Positions 60,264-64,000 of a stretch of 64,000 nt of DNA are shown one piece after another. Position 1 is the stretch's first letter; the number at the start of each line of letters is the position of its first letter. The stretch is taken from the NCBI GenBank assembly GCA_904066235.2, contig CAJFCV020000005.1:7001501-7065500 (forward strand), given 5' to 3'. The stretch is from Bursaphelenchus xylophilus (lineage: Eukaryota; Nematoda; Chromadorea; Rhabditida; Aphelenchoididae). The notes under the pieces are model-generated. The model was not told where the DNA came from. It searched no databases and saw only the letters and a program-made list of their open reading frames with translations. The position numbers were made by a program, and so were the translations under genes.

Positions 60264-60911
60264 TCTGAAATCAAAATAAAAATATCTGAATAACAAGGCA
60301 CCAACGAAACAAGTGAACCGCACTGTAAGGTAATACCAGCAACGAGAAAATAACTTAAAAACATTTTTGAAAGAATGTCTCGGGATTTCAAACTTTTGTT
60401 ACCCTCAACTAACTTGTAAAAGGCAAATATTTGCAAGACCTATCAATAACAACGGAAAAGATATTTGCAATAAAGGGTTGTAAATCATTTCTATAAACAA
60501 AATGTAAACATAAAAACCAACATTTAAGAGACTGTACATTCATGTGGAACATCAGAGCCAAAAATTGAGAAGAAAAATCTTCTCCTTTTGCTGCAAGATT
60601 CTATTCCCTGACCGCCAATTTAAAATTTTTGGTCTCAACGCGAAAAGTTGGAACAGGGAGAACAATGAAACGGAATAAAAAGTAAGGAGATGGTTAGTAT
60701 AACATTACTGGGTAAAATACGGACTGAATTCAGATTATATTTTTTGCATCATTCCTACCATTTAATTACATTATAGTAGGTGTAAACTACTTTTTACCCC
60801 TATTCATTGGACACAAAATTCATTCAAATAGGTTTCGACTGATTTATTCAAGAACCGAGAACCTGTTATACACGGGGTTTACATAACCATTGAGTTGAGA
60901 CCTAATTTTAT
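60264..60911. other. Spacer, possible promoter of the minus-strand array
   Basis: 648 bp between farnesyl diphosphate synthase and ATP synthase f, the largest gap in this minus-strand run. AT-rich; no coding sequence recognised. Confidence 0.4.
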
Positions 60912-62066
60912 TTAAAATTTCCTTCCAGTCAGAGAGTTCAGAGATTCCGTATAAACCGGCCGAAGTTCTTCGGGCTCGATAGAGTTGATGATGTTATGTA
61001 ATTCCTGGACTTCTTTCTCTTCAAATGCTTTGAATTCCTTATCGAGTTGGAGTTCGTTGAAGATGTCGCTGACTCTGGCCACAGATCGATCGTCTTCTTT
61101 GTTGAAATGTTCTTTGAACTCCTTCAGAAGGTCTTCTCTGGGATTCTTTGGATTTCTCATCAAATCCAACGCTTTGCAACTGATCCAAGTGCATTTCCCT
61201 TCAGCTATGTCGGTGGGAGTTTTACCAGTAACTGAGTTATCACCGAAAATATCAAGATAGTCGTCCTAAAACATTTAAATATGACAGCTGAGGGAGAAGA
61301 TCCATAACATACCTGCGCTTGGAAGAAATAACCTAATTTGAACGTAAATGGCACTAAAGGCTTGTAATCTGCTCGATCGGCTAAATGAAATCCTAGTTGA
61401 AGAGGAAGGAGGTACGTGTAATGGCTGGTCTTGTGATTTACAACTTGTTGATATCGATCCCAAGTGCATCCGTCAATGCCAGACATCAGAGAGTCCAAGG
61501 TTTGCCCGATAATCGTTACTCTTTTGGTCTAAACCAATCGGTTCATATTGTTTTATGCGTGACCTACTTCATAAACATCTCTTAGAATGATATCCCTTTT
61601 TGGATGATTTGGGATTACTGTTCTGATCAGTAGATCTATGGCGGAGTCCAATAAGAGACCATCATTGATAGCTGTAAGACCAATCCCATCCAACATATAC
61701 CAACAAGGTTTCCCTCGCCTCGTGACGGCATGATCCATAATGTCATCAGTGACCAAAAGGAAGGTTTGAAGCTGAAAATAGCCAGATTTCAGCTATCTGA
61801 TATCTTAAACTCACCAATTCATTGGTAATGCACACCTTGGCGGCATTCAATTGATCTTCTTGGGTGGCCGTGGGGCATAAGGCCTTATAAATATCAAGCC
61901 CCAACGCACTCCGAGCACATTTCCCATCGCCCATGTTGTACTCGAAACAGTTCTCCAGGCGAGTCTGGAACATCTGACGCTCACGTCCTTTGAGAGTGTG
62001 GCTCATGAGGTCGCCGACCTCTCCCTTCAGGCCTTTGATCACCGTTCGCACAAACTGTCGACTCAT
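60912..62066 (-). CDS. fdps-1: Farnesyl diphosphate synthase
   Basis: Prenyltransferase of the mevalonate pathway that makes farnesyl diphosphate from dimethylallyl/geranyl diphosphate and isopentenyl diphosphate. About 355 aa, four exons. Both Asp-rich motifs are present: VTDDIMDHAVTRRGKPCWY (first, DDIMD) and FFQAQDDYLDIFGD (second). Others: ITNELVSLRYQIAEILQTFL region, GLTAINDGLLLDSAIDLLIR, HKTSHYTYLLPLQLGFHLA. In the second motif the downstream Lys block is GKTPTDIAEGKCTWI, as in FPP synthases. Start ATG at 62066 lies only 136 bp from the ATG of the divergent M13 peptidase gene, implying a shared promoter. Nematodes lack sterol synthesis, so products feed prenylation, dolichol and ubiquinone. 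Confidence 0.92.
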
Positions 62067-62202
62067 TCGGACCTACAAGAAGAAGACGGTCATTCGGCGG
62101 CGTTCGAGTTCAAGTGGATGCGCGCTTTCCGATGGCCACTCGAGATGGCCACACTTTCAGGCTTGAGGCAAGCGAGTCATTTCGAGCTTGGAGACTGGTC
62201 CC
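62067..62202. promoter_or_regulatory. Divergent promoter (FPPS / M13 peptidase)
   Basis: 136 bp separates the two start codons on opposite strands. It must hold the upstream signals for both genes unless longer 5' exons exist. No TATA box is obvious. Confidence 0.45.
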
Positions 62203-64000
62203 AATGCCTGATAACAACGATTATTCCCGGCCACAGTAAGTTTTTTAATAAAATTGGGGAAGTTAATTCGAGCACTTGACTAGTTTTTTGTGGATTTTGA
62301 AGGAGATTAGAGGGAAGTTAGTGGGAATCAACCAAAATTTTAAAAAATAATAAAAACTTCAAGGTAACCCAAAGTAACTTTAACTTTTTTTAGTGCCTCA
62401 CCTCGATTGCCGGCACCTCCACCCCCTCCCAATCGACCGAGGATGACCCAGCCGCCAAAACCGTCTAACATATTCTTCAATCCCAACTTCAGATTTCCAA
62501 GCATACTCAAAAGAACGTACGTATTTATGGATTAAAATAATCATTAATTTAATTAATAACCTTTTCCGCAATTGTTGCTCTAATTTCAGAACTCTGCCGG
62601 TAGTCAAAAAGACAGTCCCCATGCAGCACTGTGCCACAGTTCTAATCCCCATATTCCTAACCATGATTACCGTATTCGTATGTCTTATTGTTGGCCTGGC
62701 ATTTCTGACAGATGGATATAGTTATTGTGGAGATAAGGAGAAAACGACACAAAATGAAGACAGCACTTGCCTGTCTAAGGATTGCATTGTGCATTGTAAG
62801 TGTATTTACAGCAGGCTTATATTACCCTGCTCACTTCGATCATCGATTAATTTATAGCTGGGAAACTGTTAAGCAGCCTGGATGAGATGGCGGATCCCTG
62901 TCATAACTTCTTTCAGTACTCTTGTGGCCACAAAAAGAATGACAAAAGAGAGATTAGCAGCTTTGAGAAGAAACTAAAAGGTAAAATTCGTTCTGCTAGT
63001 AGGAGCTTTTCTTCTTTTTACAAATATTTATACTGTAATGTTTTTAGAGAAGCTCGAAGAGAAGCCCAGACCTAGTTTCCCTCTGCCACAACGTCTGTTA
63101 TTCGATTTCTACGACTCTTGTATGAATGAAGAACATCAGAACCAATTGGCAAGTCATCCTTGTGTGTTATAACACAAAGAAAAGTGAATTCCAGGATCTA
63201 ATCGAATTCTCAGCTCTGGTATCCAAAATTGGAGGCTGGCATCTCCTTCAAAACGCCAAATTTGACAATGAGAGTGCTCAATTCGAAAAGTTGGAAGTGA
63301 ACCTGCATAACTATGGAATCGAGACGTTAATTGTTGTAAAGGATGATATTGTAAGCCAAAAATTCTTACGGGTGTCTTAAAGAAAAGCCATTATTACATC
63401 TTTTCTCAGATATCAGCTCCAGAATTTATGCAAGAAACATTTAAAGAGCAGAATCTCCATGAGTTCTTTCTGAATGTCCTCACAGAAATGGATGTGGACA
63501 TAGACTTGGCGCAAACAGCCGTCGAGAAAGCCTTGAGATTAGAAGCCGAGCTGATAAAGGTCAGAGCAAGACAGCCACTGTAATCGCATTTTAGGCCAAG
63601 AAAAAAGGACTTTCGGTAAAAATGAAGATCAAGACATTGGAATTGGATTACCCTGAAGTCGACTGGAAGGTCTTTTTCGATTCCGACGACAAGATTTTGG
63701 GGCTAAAGCGATCAATTCATGCGAATCCATCTTATCTGAAGAAAATAAACCAACTAAAAGAGGATTACGAGTAGGAAAACACTCATATTTTAACATAAAA
63801 TTACTTGCAGGACTACTATTAACTATCAGATGATACGATTCTTATTCTCTCTTACTCCCGCATTGCCTCGGAAGTACCGAAGGCATCTAAAAGACCTGAA
63901 TGATGAGATAATTCCAAGGTGGAAGAAGTGTATCAATGAAATTAAACAGATGCTGGCTGTTCCGTTACTCAAATTCTCAAAGAAAATGATCAAAAGCAAT
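62203..64000 (+). CDS. M13 (neprilysin-family) metallopeptidase, N-terminal part
   Basis: Type II membrane peptidase, cut by the right edge. Exon 1 starts MPDNNDYSRPH and splices in frame (GTAAGT near 62238, TTTTTTTAG near 62392) into a Pro-rich cytoplasmic tail (LPAPPPPPNRPRM). A transmembrane helix follows (VLIPIFLTMITVFVCLIVGLAF), then the ectodomain opening with SLDEMADPCHNFFQYSCGHKK, the M13 landmark. Further exons give FYDSCMNEEHQ, SALVSKIGGWHLL and an M13-like N-terminal ectodomain to about 64000. The HEXXH zinc motif would lie downstream, outside the window, so activity cannot be judged. The residue after SCG is His-Lys rather than the usual x-Trp. Confidence 0.82.

Overview
This window is nuclear DNA from a nematode. 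The evidence is a dense set of intron-rich genes with very short introns (many only 33-40 nt, GT...TTTTAG or TTTCAG), very small gaps between co-oriented genes, splice-acceptor-like TTTCAG placed directly before start codons (as expected for spliced-leader trans-splicing), and proteins that match nematode families (TTBK-like worm kinases, SQV-6-type xylosyltransferase, FARL-11, FMRFamide-type GPCR, Kunitz/cysteine-repeat secreted proteins). I cannot name the species. Splice sites, starts and stops were read by eye, so exon edges are models.

Layout. 0.2-1.3 kb: a TTBK/CK1-family kinase (-). 2.5-3.2 kb: a 67-residue secreted peptide precursor-like gene (+). 3.2-5.3 kb: a protein with a ureidoglycolate-lyase-like C-terminal half (-). 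6.7-11.9 kb: a plus-strand run of secreted proteins: a pepsin-family aspartic protease, two adjacent Kunitz/cysteine-repeat proteins, then a proline-rich small protein with a TATA box. 12.4-16.4 kb: protein xylosyltransferase and a cysteamine-dioxygenase-like enzyme (+). 16.8-19.3 kb: a KLF transcription factor (-), followed by about 5.3 kb without a convincing gene, which holds GATA sites, a 21-bp C-rich tandem array and an orphan ORF.

24.6-27.9 kb: SLC37 transporter and CWC15 splicing factor (both -, 171 bp apart, operon-like). 29.1-31.6 kb: PP2A B56 regulatory subunit (+). 32.5-33.1 kb: a small cysteine-rich single-pass membrane protein (+). 33.9-35.2 kb: a coiled-coil protein (-). Then a short inverted-repeat element and diverged tandem repeats. 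36.0-41.8 kb: DHX8/MOG-5 helicase and, upstream of it, a UBASH3-like histidine-phosphatase-domain protein whose catalytic His is replaced by Thr (both -). 41.8-45.8 kb: gene-poor, with one decayed reading frame. 45.8-48.6 kb: an FMRFamide-type neuropeptide GPCR (-).

50.3-60.3 kb: eight consecutive minus-strand genes separated by only about 107-266 bp (ATP synthase subunit f, FARL-11/STRIP, a disordered protein, an unrecognised protein, EIF1AD, CHP1, PIR-1 RNA phosphatase, a small possible HSP20-like protein). This is the best candidate for a long operon. 60.9-62.1 kb: farnesyl diphosphate synthase (-), which shares a 136-bp divergent promoter with an M13/neprilysin metallopeptidase (+) that runs off the right edge.

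No single new pathway is evident. The most notable items are the eight-gene co-oriented array, the inactive-looking phosphatase with an internal 30/60-nt coding repeat, the four-cysteine Kunitz domains, the 21-bp C-rich array with a G-rich mirror, and two recurrent palindrome-like motifs scattered between genes.
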